DNA of 64,000 nucleotides, from assembly GCF_018603905.1 (NCBI RefSeq), contig NZ_JAHFZZ010000015.1, forward strand, positions 1 to 64,000, written 5' to 3'. Of the stretch, positions 26,868 to 35,017 are shown piece after piece (position 1 is the first letter of the stretch; each line of letters opens with the position of its first letter). The notes under the pieces were generated by a model that ran no database searches, was not told the origin of the DNA, and saw only the letters and a program-made list of their open reading frames with translations. Source of the DNA: Nonomuraea sp. NEAU-A123. GTDB taxonomy: Bacteria > Actinomycetota > Actinomycetes > Streptosporangiales > Streptosporangiaceae. Made by a program: the position numbers and the translations under genes.

Positions 26868-27737
26868 TCAGCACCGCGCACGGTCGTCCTCGTCCAGCAC
26901 CTGGCGCACGTACGTGCCGGCTGGGGCGCCGTAGACCCGCTGCACCGCGTCGACGGCGGCGTACAACCGGGGCAGCGCCCACCCGGCCGGCCGCAGCGGC
27001 TCCGGCAGTCGCGGTGCGCGCAGGGTGTCGACCAGGGCTGTGCCGAGCAGCCGGCTGAACGTACGCAGCGCCGCCGCGTCCGCCCGAAGCTCGTCCGGGG
27101 CCGTGCGGACCGCCGTCTCGATGGCCTCGGCATGCCGGGAGTAGGTGTCGCTCAGCGCCCCGAGATCCCAGGCGTCGTACGCGGCGTGGGCGGCGTCCGC
27201 CTCCTCCATCGCGAGGGTGGCCCGGTGCAGCCGGACGCCTTCCGGCGGGGTCAGCAGGGCACCGAGGTGGGCGAAGCGGTCGGTGAGCGCGATGAGCACC
27301 CCCTGCTGGAGCAGACCGTACCCGGCGAGCAGCGCGGCCCGGCGCAGCGCGTCGCGGTAGGCGCGCTCACTCTCCGGCACCTGGTACAGCAGCGCGTGGA
27401 AGTGCCCGGTCCACGGTGGGGGCTCGTTCGAGGCGCCGCGCCGGATCTGCGCGAAGCCGGCGGCCATGGCGCCGGCCAGCCGGTAGTACGCGCCGCCGCC
27501 GCGCCGCTCGCTGACCAACTGGCCGTCGCGCCGCATCCGGGCGACAAGGGCGCGTGCCGCCGCCTCGGTCAGGCCGAGATCCCCCAACAGGCGGGTCAGC
27601 CCGGTGCCGGACAGCTCCGGCCGTCCAGAGACGCCGAAGAGGAACGGGACGAGCGCGACTGAGCGCCCACGCGAAGGTCGTGTGAGCGACCAATCCGATG
27701 ATACATTCCTGTTCACGCTCGTGAGTTTATTCGACAT
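26868..27737 (-). CDS. PaaX-like transcriptional regulator
   Basis: 289-aa regulator. After a basic N-terminal stretch there is a winged-helix segment (GLTRLLGDLGLTEAAARALV, RMRRDGQLVSERRGGGAYYR) like that of PaaX, then a long helical domain ending AVDAVQRVYGAPAGTY, similar to the PaaX C-terminal domain. PaaX proteins repress aromatic-acid catabolism by binding acyl-CoA ligands. It is divergent from a small membrane protein gene with only about 14 bp between starts, so it may control that gene. TCACG-AG-CGTGA (palindrome) lies within its first codons. Confidence 0.7.
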   Translation of the reverse strand: MSNKLTSVNRNVSSDWSLTRPSRGRSVALVPFLFGVSGRPELSGTGLTRLLGDLGLTEAAARALVARMRRDGQLVSERRGGGAYYRLAGAMAAGFAQIRRGASNEPPPWTGHFHALLYQVPESERAYRDALRRAALLAGYGLLQQGVLIALTDRFAHLGALLTPPEGVRLHRATLAMEEADAAHAAYDAWDLGALSDTYSRHAEAIETAVRTAPDELRADAAALRTFSRLLGTALVDTLRAPRLPEPLRPAGWALPRLYAAVDAVQRVYGAPAGTYVRQVLDEDDRARC

Positions 27738-27751
27738 ACGAGGAGGGTCTG

Positions 27752-28402
27752 ATGGCACGGTTCCGGGCACTCGCGCTGAACTGGGGACCGACGATCGTGT
27801 TCAACGTCGTCCTGCCCTACCTGACGTACATGGTGCTGACCGACCGCGGCGTGTCGACCGTCGCCGCGCTCGCGATCTCCGGAGTCTGGCCCGCCGTCGA
27901 GGTGCTCGGCATCTTCCTGATCAAGCACCGCGTCGACGACTTCGGCGTGCTCGCGCTGGTCGTGGTCGGCCTCGGCGTGCTGAGCGCGCTGGTGTTCCGC
28001 AGCGCGTCGCTGGTGCTGGTCAAGGACTCGGCGGCCACCGGCCTGTTCGGCCTGGTGCTGCTCGGGTCGCTGCTGATGCGCCGTCCGCTGATGTTCTACT
28101 TCGGACGGAAATTCGGCACTGACGGCACCGAGGAGGGGCTGGCCCGGTGGAACGGCCTCTGGGAGTACGCCGGTTTCCGCCGGGTGCAGCGGGTCCTCAC
28201 CCTTGTGTGGGGCGTCACGTACCTCGCCGAGGCGGTCGCACGGATCGTCCTGTCGTACGTGCTGCCCACCTCGACGATGGTCTTGATCTCCACAGTGATG
28301 CCCATCGTGGTCACGGGCGCGCTCGTCGCCTGGACCATCCTGTACGCACGCCGCAGCCGGGCCGCCGCCGTACGCCGCAACCCGGCGGCGTTCTCCACCT
28401 GA
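27752..28402 (+). CDS. VC0807-like membrane protein
   Basis: 216-aa membrane protein with five to six hydrophobic segments: VFNVVLPYLTYMVLTDRG first, a conserved MRRPLMFYFGRKF in the middle loop, and LISTVMPIVVTGALVAWTIL near the end. The pattern matches the VC0807 family of unknown function. GAGGAGGG precedes the ATG. Divergent from, and probably regulated by, the PaaX-like protein, because the two starts nearly abut. Confidence 0.75.
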   Translation: MARFRALALNWGPTIVFNVVLPYLTYMVLTDRGVSTVAALAISGVWPAVEVLGIFLIKHRVDDFGVLALVVVGLGVLSALVFRSASLVLVKDSAATGLFGLVLLGSLLMRRPLMFYFGRKFGTDGTEEGLARWNGLWEYAGFRRVQRVLTLVWGVTYLAEAVARIVLSYVLPTSTMVLISTVMPIVVTGALVAWTILYARRSRAAAVRRNPAAFST

Positions 28403-28446
28403 GATCGACGCCCTGGTACGACGCGCGCCGGAGCGGCTGAGGCCGG

Positions 28447-29895
28447 TCAGTCGGTGCCGAGCTCCATGGCGGCGCGGTCGAGCATCTCGTCCTCGTCGGA
28501 GACCTCACCGCGTGAGGCGATGGCCTCGGCGCCGCCCTCCGGCATCGCGCCGATCAGCTCGGTCGAGGCCGCCGGGGGGATGCCGATGAGCGCGTGATGG
28601 GTGGTGCCGACCATGCCGAGGCTGGCGTACTGCTCAAGCTTGGCGCGTGAGTCGGCGATGTCCAGGTTGCGCATGGTGAGCTGGCCGATCCGGTCCACCG
28701 GGCCGAACGCCGAGTCTTCGGTGCGCTCCATCGACAGCTTGTCCGGGTGGTAGCTGAAAGCCGGGCCGGAGGTGTCCAGGATCGAGTAGTCCTCACCGCG
28801 CCGCAGCCGCAGCGTCACCTCGCCGATGACCGCCGTGCCGACCCAGCGCTGCAGCGACTCTCGCACCATCAGCGCCTGCGGGTCGAGCCAGCGGCCCTCG
28901 TACATCAGCCGGCCGAGCCGCCGTCCCTCGTTGTAGTAGTTGGCCAGCGTGTCCTCGTTGTGGATCGCGTTGACCAGCCGCTCGTAGGCCGCGTGCAGCA
29001 ACGCCATCCCCGGCGCCTCGTAGATGCCGCGGCTCTTGGCCTCGATCACCCGGTTCTCGATCTGGTCCGACATGCCTATGCCGTGCCGCCCACCGATGGC
29101 GTTCGCCTCCATCACCAGGTCGACCGGGGTGGCGAACTCCTTGCCGTTGATCGTCACCGGGCGGCCCTGGTCGAACCCGATGGTCACGTCCTCGGTGGCG
29201 ATCTCGACCGTGGGATCCCAGAATCGCACGCCCATGATCGGGTCCACGGTCTCGATGCCCGTGTCGAGGTGCTCCAGGGTCTTGGCCTCGTGGGTGGCGC
29301 CCCAGATGTTGGCGTCGGTCGAGTAGGCCTTCTCGGTGCTGTCGCGGTAGGGCAGGTCGTGGGCCAGCAGCCACTCCGACATCTCCTTGCGACCGCCGAG
29401 CTCCGACACGAAGTCCGCGTCGAGCCAGGGCTTGTAGATGCGCAGGTGGGGGTTCGCGAGCAGCCCGTAGCGGTAGAACCGCTCGATGTCGTTGCCCTTG
29501 AACGTCGAGCCGTCGCCCCAGATCTGCACGTCGTCCTCGAGCATCGCCCGCACCAGCAGGGTCCCGGTGACGGCACGACCGAGCGGCGTGGTGTTGAAGT
29601 AAGGGCGCCCGGCCGAACGGATGTGGAACGCACCGCAGGCGAGCGCGGCCAAGCCCTCCTCGACCAGCGCCGCCCGGCAGTCGACCAGGCGCGCGATCTC
29701 GGCACCATACGTCGTCGCACGACCGGGCACCGAGGCGATGTCGGGCTCGTCGTACTGGCCGATGTCGGCTGTGTAGGTGCACGGGACTGCGCCCTTGTCG
29801 CGCATCCACGCGACAGCCACCGAGGTGTCGAGGCCGCCCGAGAAGGCGATGCCGACGCGCTCGCCGGTGGGCAAGGAGGTGAGAACCTTGGACAT
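28447..29895 (-). CDS. argG: Argininosuccinate synthase
   Basis: 482-aa ATP-dependent ligase joining citrulline and aspartate in arginine biosynthesis; cytosolic. The N-terminal P-loop is AFSGGLDTSVAVAWM, and further conserved segments are YTADIGQYDEP, GNDIERFYRYG, STDANIWGATHE and NAIGGRHGIGMSDQIENRV. The length and sequence fit the longer, E. coli-like type rather than the roughly 400-aa type. It stands alone, with no other arg genes nearby. The ATG at 29895 has no clear ribosome site. ATGCA-type repeats just upstream could be an ArgR operator. Confidence 0.95.
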   Translation of the reverse strand: MSKVLTSLPTGERVGIAFSGGLDTSVAVAWMRDKGAVPCTYTADIGQYDEPDIASVPGRATTYGAEIARLVDCRAALVEEGLAALACGAFHIRSAGRPYFNTTPLGRAVTGTLLVRAMLEDDVQIWGDGSTFKGNDIERFYRYGLLANPHLRIYKPWLDADFVSELGGRKEMSEWLLAHDLPYRDSTEKAYSTDANIWGATHEAKTLEHLDTGIETVDPIMGVRFWDPTVEIATEDVTIGFDQGRPVTINGKEFATPVDLVMEANAIGGRHGIGMSDQIENRVIEAKSRGIYEAPGMALLHAAYERLVNAIHNEDTLANYYNEGRRLGRLMYEGRWLDPQALMVRESLQRWVGTAVIGEVTLRLRRGEDYSILDTSGPAFSYHPDKLSMERTEDSAFGPVDRIGQLTMRNLDIADSRAKLEQYASLGMVGTTHHALIGIPPAASTELIGAMPEGGAEAIASRGEVSDEDEMLDRAAMELGTD

Positions 29896-29904
29896 GAGAG
29901 AGAG

Positions 29905-29923
29905 TATGCATTGAAACGCATGC
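29905..29923. promoter_or_regulatory. Possible ArgR box upstream of argG
   Basis: TATGCATTGAAACGCATGC followed by TCATGCA contains several ATGCA/TGCAT half-sites 10-35 bp upstream of the argG start. Actinobacterial ARG boxes are built from such half-sites. The match is by eye and partial. Confidence 0.35.
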
Positions 29924-30022
29924 TCATGCAAAGCCCAGGCCGCCCGCGTCTCCCCAGCACATCCACCACCGGGCCCGGCCGACCCTTTCGAGAGGACGGT
30001 GTGAGAGAGGAGGATGGCCACC

Positions 30023-30304
30023 ATGGGAGACGAGCAGATCCCGACCATCGGCCGCTGTTATGCGTGCAAGCGCACCTTCCGCTTCACCCCGGCAAGTGTC
30101 ATGACCGCCATGATCGACCCCGAGACCGGTCTTCTTCCAGGCATGACCGTGTTGGGTACCGTCCGCGAGCCGACACCGGAAGCCGTGGCCAGATCGGTCG
30201 AGGAACCTTTCTGCCCTGACTGCGTGAAGAAGGCCGTCGATTTCGCGGACCCGCCCGCCCTTCAATTCGACACATGGCCACGAGGCGACCCGGACCGTGA
30301 CTGA
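30023..30304 (+). CDS. Small CxxC zinc-ribbon-like protein
   Basis: 93-aa cytosolic protein with CYACKRTF at residues about 12-19 and FCPDCVKKA about 65-73. Two CxxC knuckles could bind one zinc, as in small zinc ribbons. The region between them is Pro/Thr-rich. I chose ATG 30023 because GGAGG lies 9 nt upstream; the in-frame ATG at 30014 is directly on that site. Not recognised as a named family; similar short proteins occur in actinophages and actinobacterial genomes. Function unknown. Confidence 0.7.
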   Translation: MGDEQIPTIGRCYACKRTFRFTPASVMTAMIDPETGLLPGMTVLGTVREPTPEAVARSVEEPFCPDCVKKAVDFADPPALQFDTWPRGDPDRD

Positions 30305-30314
30305 CGGAGCCGTG

Positions 30315-30776
30315 TCAGTCCAGGCAGAACTCGTTGCCCTCCGGGTCGGTCATCACGATCAAGCCGGCGCTCATCGGAGGTTCGGGCTCGTAGCGCCGCA
30401 CTCGCTTCGCTCCCAGCGCGACGAGCCGGTCGCACTCGACCTCCAGCGCCGCCATCCGCTCCTCTCCCTGCAGTCCGGGAGCCGCACGGACGTCGAGGTG
30501 GACGCGGTTCTTGGCGACCTTGTCCTCCGGCACCTGCTGGAAGAACACCCGTGGCCCGTGCCCGTCCGGGTCCTCGATGGCCGATCTCGTGTTGCGCTGC
30601 TCCTCCGGTACGCCGATCCGCGCGAGGAAGTCGTCCCATGCGGCCAGCGGGTCGGCGCCCTCGGGCAGGTCGACCCCGGGCGGGGCGGGGTGGACGTAGC
30701 CCAATACGTCGCGCCAGAAGGACGAGAGCGCCCGCGGGTCGTGGGCGTCGAAGGTGACCTGGATGTGGCGGCTCAT
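30315..30776 (-). CDS. VOC-family protein (glyoxalase-like)
   Basis: 153-aa VOC protein starting MSRHIQVTFDAHDPRALSSF. It has DPDGHGPRVFFQQVPEDKV, KNRVHLDVRAAPG and the C-terminal GLIVMTDPEGNEFCLD with the usual metal-site Glu. It belongs to the same subgroup as the protein at 23076. Its start overlaps the DinB stop by 4 nt, so it is the second gene of a DinB-VOC operon divergent from a WYL regulator. Confidence 0.88.
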   Translation of the reverse strand: MSRHIQVTFDAHDPRALSSFWRDVLGYVHPAPPGVDLPEGADPLAAWDDFLARIGVPEEQRNTRSAIEDPDGHGPRVFFQQVPEDKVAKNRVHLDVRAAPGLQGEERMAALEVECDRLVALGAKRVRRYEPEPPMSAGLIVMTDPEGNEFCLD

Positions 30777-31348
30777 CGGGTTGCTCCGTTCGTGTGCAGG
30801 TAGAGGTCGCGCAGCAGGCAGACCTCGGACAGGTGGTGGATCAGCTCGCGGTGGATGTGCAGCACCAGATCGGCCATGGACGCCTCGGGGTAGGGCTCCT
30901 TCGCGCCGACCGGGACCTGCAGCCCGGCCTCGCCGAGGCCGCGCACCCCGGCCAGCCAGACGTCGAGCTGGGCCGCGAGCTGGTCGAGCGCGGTGGCCGC
31001 GCCGCCGGCGTACTCCCAGGTCTCGTACGACGCCGCCGGCGCGCCGAAGTGCGCCGCGTTGCACGCGGCGAGCACGCCGACGATGACATGGCCGAGTCGC
31101 CAGGCGATCGTGGTGAAGGCCGGGGGGACCGGCTGGGGAAAGGCGTAGTCGATCGTGAAGTCCCCGGCACCGACCTGCACGGGCGCCGTCGAGCTGCCAC
31201 GCGGCCGCACGCTCCAGGCGTCCGGCACCGGCGCCCAGAAATACTCGTCGTCGGTGAGGCCGTCGAGCCGGGCTCGGACCTGATGGTTCCAGTGGAACTC
31301 CCACTGCTCGCGCAGCGTACGGTTCCAGTCGGGTTCGTCTGCGTCCAT
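30773..31348 (-). CDS. DinB-family protein
   Basis: 191-aa four-helix-bundle protein of the DinB/YfiT-like superfamily. Metal-ligand His residues are visible in AWRLGHVIVGVLAACN and in LHIHRELIHHLSEV; the third is probably the His in the first helix (EWHWNHQ-type, here EFHWNHQ). Members include thiol-dependent S-transferases. GAGGGTG precedes the ATG at 31348. Coupled to the downstream VOC gene and divergent from the WYL regulator across a 62-bp region with a palindrome. Confidence 0.85.
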   Translation of the reverse strand: MDADEPDWNRTLREQWEFHWNHQVRARLDGLTDDEYFWAPVPDAWSVRPRGSSTAPVQVGAGDFTIDYAFPQPVPPAFTTIAWRLGHVIVGVLAACNAAHFGAPAASYETWEYAGGAATALDQLAAQLDVWLAGVRGLGEAGLQVPVGAKEPYPEASMADLVLHIHRELIHHLSEVCLLRDLYLHTNGATR

Positions 31349-31368
31349 GGAGTCACCCTCACACCCCA

Positions 31369-31389
31369 AGCGGACAGAATCGGTCCGCT
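31369..31389. promoter_or_regulatory. Perfect palindrome between dinB-like and WYL genes
   Basis: Arms AGCGGAC and GTCCGCT (perfect, 7 bp) flank AGAATCG in the 62-bp divergent intergenic region. Position and symmetry fit an operator for the WYL regulator controlling both directions. Confidence 0.6.
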
Positions 31390-31410
31390 ATCTCTGGCAG
31401 GGTGTGGGAC

Positions 31411-32364
31411 ATGGACGTGGGTACGACCGAGCGAGTGCTCTCCCTGCTCGGACTGCTGCAGCAGCGCCAGGTCTGGACCGGCCCCGAGCTCGCCGACCGG
31501 CTAGGGGTCACGCCGCGTACGGTACGGCGTGATGTCGAGCGGCTGCGCACACTCGGCTATCTGGTGCATGCCAGCCAGGGTGTCGGCGGCGGCTACCAGC
31601 TCGGCCAGGGGCAGGACCTGCCGCCGCTGCTTCTCGACGACGATGAGGCGATCGCCACCGCCCTCTCGCTGCTCGTCGGCGCGGGTGGCGCGGTCGCCAG
31701 CGCCGGCGACGCCGCGCTCCGGGCACTGACCAAGCTCGACCGGGTGCTGCCCACCCGGTTGCGGCACGAGGTGCGCGCGCTCTCCGGCTCGGTGGAGTCC
31801 TTCGGCGGCGGCCGTACGCCGGTCGACCCCGAGGTGCTCATGACGCTGGCCAGAGCCTGCCGCGACGAGGTCGAGGCCGGCTTCGACTACCCGTCCGGGA
31901 ACGAGGTGCGACGGCGGCGGATCGAGCCCTACCGCCTGGTCGCCTCCGACCGGCGCTGGTACCTCTTCGCCTACGACCTCGATCGCGACGACTGGCGCAG
32001 CTTCCGCGTCGACCGGATGACCGACGTGTCCGCCCGGACCTGGCACTTCCGCCCGCGCGCGGCGCCCGACGCGGCGGCGTACGTGCAGGAGAGTGTGGCG
32101 AGCCGGGTCTACCAGCACCAGGCGCGCTTCCTCGTGCACGCCTCGGCCGACACGGTGCGCGCGCAGATTCCGGCGTCGGCGGCCGTCGTACGGCGGCGCG
32201 GGAGCGAGCTCTGCGAAGTGCTCAGTGGCGCCGGCAGCCTCGACTTCGTGCTCATGCATGTGCTCCTGCTGGGGCACGACTTCGAGGTACTCGACCCTCC
32301 GGAGCTCGGGGGGCGCTGTCGCGTGCTGGCGGAGAGGCTGCTGTCGGCCGGTGCGGCGCTCTGA
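31411..32364 (+). CDS. YafY-type HTH/WYL-domain regulator
   Basis: 317-aa regulator. The N-terminal DeoR-like helix-turn-helix reads WTGPELADRLGVTPRTVRRD and VGGGYQLG. The WYL domain follows (IEPYRLVASDRRWYLFAYDL), and a C-terminal WCX-like extension begins near residue 210. WYL domains sense ligands such as nucleotides. ATG 31411 has AGGG 9 nt upstream; GTG 31402 is an alternative. Divergent from the DinB-VOC operon, which it probably regulates through the palindrome at 31369. Confidence 0.88.
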   Translation: MDVGTTERVLSLLGLLQQRQVWTGPELADRLGVTPRTVRRDVERLRTLGYLVHASQGVGGGYQLGQGQDLPPLLLDDDEAIATALSLLVGAGGAVASAGDAALRALTKLDRVLPTRLRHEVRALSGSVESFGGGRTPVDPEVLMTLARACRDEVEAGFDYPSGNEVRRRRIEPYRLVASDRRWYLFAYDLDRDDWRSFRVDRMTDVSARTWHFRPRAAPDAAAYVQESVASRVYQHQARFLVHASADTVRAQIPASAAVVRRRGSELCEVLSGAGSLDFVLMHVLLLGHDFEVLDPPELGGRCRVLAERLLSAGAAL

Positions 32365-32369
32365 CCGCC

Positions 32370-32846
32370 TCAGCCCGCGGCCTTCTTCATGAGCGCGCCG
32401 ATCCGTGCCTCGTTGGCGGCGGTCAGCTCCGTCAGAGCGAAGGAGGTCGGCCACATGGTGCCTTCGTCGAGGTTCGCCGGGTCGCTGAAGCCGAGCGTGG
32501 CGTACCTCGTCTTGAACTTCTGCGCGCTCTGGAAGAAGCAGACGACCTTGCCGTTCCTGGCGTACGCCGGCATCCCGTACCAGAGCTTCGGCGAGAGGGC
32601 CGGCGCGTTGGCTTTGACGATGGCATGGAGCCGCTCGGCGATGACGCGGTCCGGCTCCTCCATCTCGGCGATCTTCGCGAGCACTTCGCTCTCCACGTCC
32701 GCCTTGGCCGCGCGTGAGCCGCGCTTGGCGGACGCCTTCAGCTCCTTGGCGCGCTCCTTCATCGCGGCCCGTTCCTCATCCGTGAATCCGTCGAACTTCT
32801 CCTCGGCTGCGCCGGTGTTCTCGGCGGATGTCCGCGTGTCCTTCAT
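32370..32846 (-). CDS. DUF1801-family protein
   Basis: 158-aa cytosolic protein. The N-terminal 55 residues are highly charged (DEERAAMKERAKELKASAKR). The DUF1801/YdhG-like core follows: LHAIVKANAPALSPKLWYGM, PAYARNGKVVCFFQSAQKFK and ATLGFSDPANLDEGTMWPTS. GAGAGG precedes the ATG at 32846. The function of the family is unknown. It is the last gene of a six-gene same-strand run headed by an ECF41 sigma factor, though a 91-nt gap precedes it. Confidence 0.85.
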   Translation of the reverse strand: MKDTRTSAENTGAAEEKFDGFTDEERAAMKERAKELKASAKRGSRAAKADVESEVLAKIAEMEEPDRVIAERLHAIVKANAPALSPKLWYGMPAYARNGKVVCFFQSAQKFKTRYATLGFSDPANLDEGTMWPTSFALTELTAANEARIGALMKKAAG

Positions 32847-32937
32847 GGCAGATTTCCTCTCTTGTGGCATGCCAAAGATCCGCCGCGGTGGCGGCTTCTC
32901 GGAAAGTGATCGGTTGTTGCCCGGGTGAGAACGGCGG

Positions 32938-33390
32938 TCAGCCGAGCCAGCGGCCGTCGCGCATGAGGTCGCGTCCCCGCAACTCGTTCGCCTCGCGCCA
33001 GGCCTGGATGCGCCGTGGCCGGATCAGGAAGTACTGGTAGGGCTCGTCGAGCTCGCGCGGGTCGAAACCGGTCTTGGCCGCGAACGCGTCGCCTGTCTCC
33101 GGGGCGAGGTCGGCGAGGTTCACCGGCTCGGCGGTGCCGTCGACGACTACGACGTCGCGCGTCGGCCCGAAGCCGAGTCGTACCCGGCCGTCCGCCAGCA
33201 GGTTGCGGCCGGTGACCGAGGCACTCGGTGTCGAGATGAGGAACGCGGTCCCGTCCCAGAGATACGAGAGCGGGATGAGGTGGACGCCCGCGGAGCCCGG
33301 CGTCGCGACCCAGAGATCGACGTCGCTCTCCAGCTTCGCGCGAGTGTCCCGCAGCCTCTCCTCGAGCTCACGCGGCGGCGCGCCTGTCAT
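32938..33390 (-). CDS. Pyridoxamine-5'-phosphate-oxidase-like (PPOX) flavoprotein
   Basis: 150-aa split-barrel protein: DVDLWVATPGSAGVHLIPLS, YLWDGTAFLIST, VTGRNLLADGRVRLGFGPTR and the C-terminal FLIRPRRIQAWREANEL. These match the F420- or FMN-dependent PPOX class common in actinobacteria. GGAGGAAGC precedes the ATG. It lies 11 nt after the upstream VOC gene, so it is cotranscribed. The cofactor (FMN or F420) and substrate are not determinable here. Confidence 0.85.
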   Translation of the reverse strand: MTGAPPRELEERLRDTRAKLESDVDLWVATPGSAGVHLIPLSYLWDGTAFLISTPSASVTGRNLLADGRVRLGFGPTRDVVVVDGTAEPVNLADLAPETGDAFAAKTGFDPRELDEPYQYFLIRPRRIQAWREANELRGRDLMRDGRWLG

Positions 33391-33401
33391 GCTTCCTCCA
33401 G

Positions 33402-34025
33402 TCACAGCGTGGTTGCCAGCGATGCGGCCTCCCACGCGAACCCGTCCGGGTCGGTGAAAGAACCGGCGTCGCTGCCGAGCATGAGCCGGTGCGATCCGGT
33501 GCCGTCCATGGGGACGCCGACATTCTTGGCAAGGGCACGGCGCCCGTACAGCGCCAGCTTGACCGGACTCGACGCGCTGGCGAACTCGACGTACTTGCGG
33601 CCGAAGCTCTTCGCCACGACGAGGCCGCGGTCGACGTAGAACCGCTTGCTCGCGGCCACGTCCGTGGCTCCCAGCAGGAGCACCATCTCGTCGAACTGCT
33701 GGGTGGCCGGCCCGGTGTCCTTCTTCTCCGACGTCGCGACCTTCCAGATCGTCCCGTCCGGAGCCTGTACGACGCCGCCGTAGCCCCAGAACGACTTCTC
33801 GGCAGGCTTCACCGGCGTGGCGCCGGCGTCGAGGGCGGCGCCGATGAAGGCGTCGACGGTGGACGGCTGGGACACCGTGAGCGACAGCACGAACCCACGG
33901 AAGCCGGTCGCCGGCACCTCCGAGGCCCGCAGGCGCACGTGAGCGCCCAGACCGAAGGCGGTGTAGAAGCGGTCGGCGGCCGCGATGTCGGCCACTTCGA
34001 GGGTGAGGGATGCGATGGAAGTCAT
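33402..34025 (-). CDS. VOC-family protein, two-domain
   Basis: 207-aa protein with two VOC units: SIASLTLEVADIAAADRFYT at the start and a second unit beginning FDEMVLLLGATDVAASKRFY, ending SFTDPDGFAWEAAS. ATG 34025 or GTG 34034 could be the start. It begins 5 nt after the AraC-family gene stop and ends 11 nt before the PPOX gene, in the same operon. Metal-site residues are not clearly conserved, so it may be a binding rather than catalytic form. Confidence 0.82.
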   Translation of the reverse strand: MTSIASLTLEVADIAAADRFYTAFGLGAHVRLRASEVPATGFRGFVLSLTVSQPSTVDAFIGAALDAGATPVKPAEKSFWGYGGVVQAPDGTIWKVATSEKKDTGPATQQFDEMVLLLGATDVAASKRFYVDRGLVVAKSFGRKYVEFASASSPVKLALYGRRALAKNVGVPMDGTGSHRLMLGSDAGSFTDPDGFAWEAASLATTL

Positions 34026-34030
34026 AGCTG

Positions 34031-34495
34031 TCACGCTAGTTGCGGCTCGATGGCCGGCGCTTCTCGATTCCTGACCGGTCTCGTCACCTGCTTCGCCACG
34101 CACGAGGGCATCCCCGCCGCACCGCCCGCCGCCTGGCGTTGGTAGGCGCTGGGCGGCATGCCGACCAGCTCGGTGAAGCGGGTGCTGAACGTGCCCAGCG
34201 ACGAGCAGCCGACCGCGAAACAGACCTCGGTGACGCTGAGGTCGCCACGACGCAGCAGCGCCATCGCGCGCTCGATGCGCCGCGTCATCAGATAGGAGTA
34301 CGGGGACTCACCGTAGGCGAGCCGGAACTGCCGGCTGAGATGCCCGGCCGATATGTGCGCGCCGCGGGCGAGCGCCTCGACGTCCAGCGGCTGCGCGTAC
34401 TCCCGGTCGATCCGATCGCGGACGCGGCGCAGGCGCGCGAGATCGTTCAGGCGCTGGGCCGCGGTAAGTGCGCGCCCCCATGCGGGATGACACAT
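34031..34495 (-). CDS. AraC-family transcriptional regulator (DNA-binding domain only)
   Basis: 154-aa protein consisting essentially of the two AraC helix-turn-helix motifs: LDVEALARGAHISAGHLSRQ with FRLAYGESPYSYL, then LSVTEVCFAVGCSSLGTFST with FTELVGMPPSAYQ. It lacks an N-terminal sensor domain. AAAGGGAG lies 7 nt before ATG 34495, which I prefer over an upstream TTG. It sits between two VOC genes in one strand run, a frequent pattern for small AraC/VOC operons. Confidence 0.88.
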   Translation of the reverse strand: MCHPAWGRALTAAQRLNDLARLRRVRDRIDREYAQPLDVEALARGAHISAGHLSRQFRLAYGESPYSYLMTRRIERAMALLRRGDLSVTEVCFAVGCSSLGTFSTRFTELVGMPPSAYQRQAAGGAAGMPSCVAKQVTRPVRNREAPAIEPQLA

Positions 34496-34534
34496 GACAG
34501 AACTCCCTTTCAGGTCGCTCAATGGCCGAACGGC

Positions 34535-34945
34535 TCAGCGAAGCTCCTGGATGCGGACCAGGTTGCCCGCGGGATCGCGGAAGGCGCAGTCGCGGACGCC
34601 GTACGGCTGCTCCGTCGGCTCCTGGACGACCTCGGCGTCGCCGGCCTGCAGCCTCTCGAAGGTGCCGTCGAGGTCCCGGGTGGCCAGCAGGATCCAGCCA
34701 TAGGTGCCCTTGGCCATCATCTCGATGATGGTGTGGCGCTCGTCCTCGGTGATGCCGGGGTCGGCGGCCGGCGGCGCCAGGAGGATGGACGTGCCTGGCT
34801 GGTCGACGGGACCGACCGTGATCCAGCGCATCATGCCCTGCCCGACGTCGCTGCGTACCTCGAAGCCGAGGGTGTCGCGGTAGAAGGCCAGGGCGGCGTC
34901 CGGGTCGTCATGCGGGAGGGAGCTCGTGTGAATGGAGAGGTCCAT
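34535..34945 (-). CDS. VOC-family protein (glyoxalase/dioxygenase-like)
   Basis: 136-aa VOC protein: LSIHTSSLPHDDPDAALAFY, RDTLGFEVRSDVG, and the C-terminal GVRDCAFRDPAGNLVRIQEL with a metal-site Glu. The start at ATG 34945 has only a weak ribosome site. It lies 72 nt after the ECF41 sigma gene and 39 nt before the AraC gene. The RDCAFRDPAGN ending is common in proteins next to ECF41 sigma factors or AraC regulators. Confidence 0.87.
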   Translation of the reverse strand: MDLSIHTSSLPHDDPDAALAFYRDTLGFEVRSDVGQGMMRWITVGPVDQPGTSILLAPPAADPGITEDERHTIIEMMAKGTYGWILLATRDLDGTFERLQAGDAEVVQEPTEQPYGVRDCAFRDPAGNLVRIQELR

Positions 34946-35017
34946 AACCGTCCACACTAACTGCGGCTCGATGACCAGCGCTTCTCCGATCCTGCTCGGT
35001 CCGGCCCTGGGTCGGCT

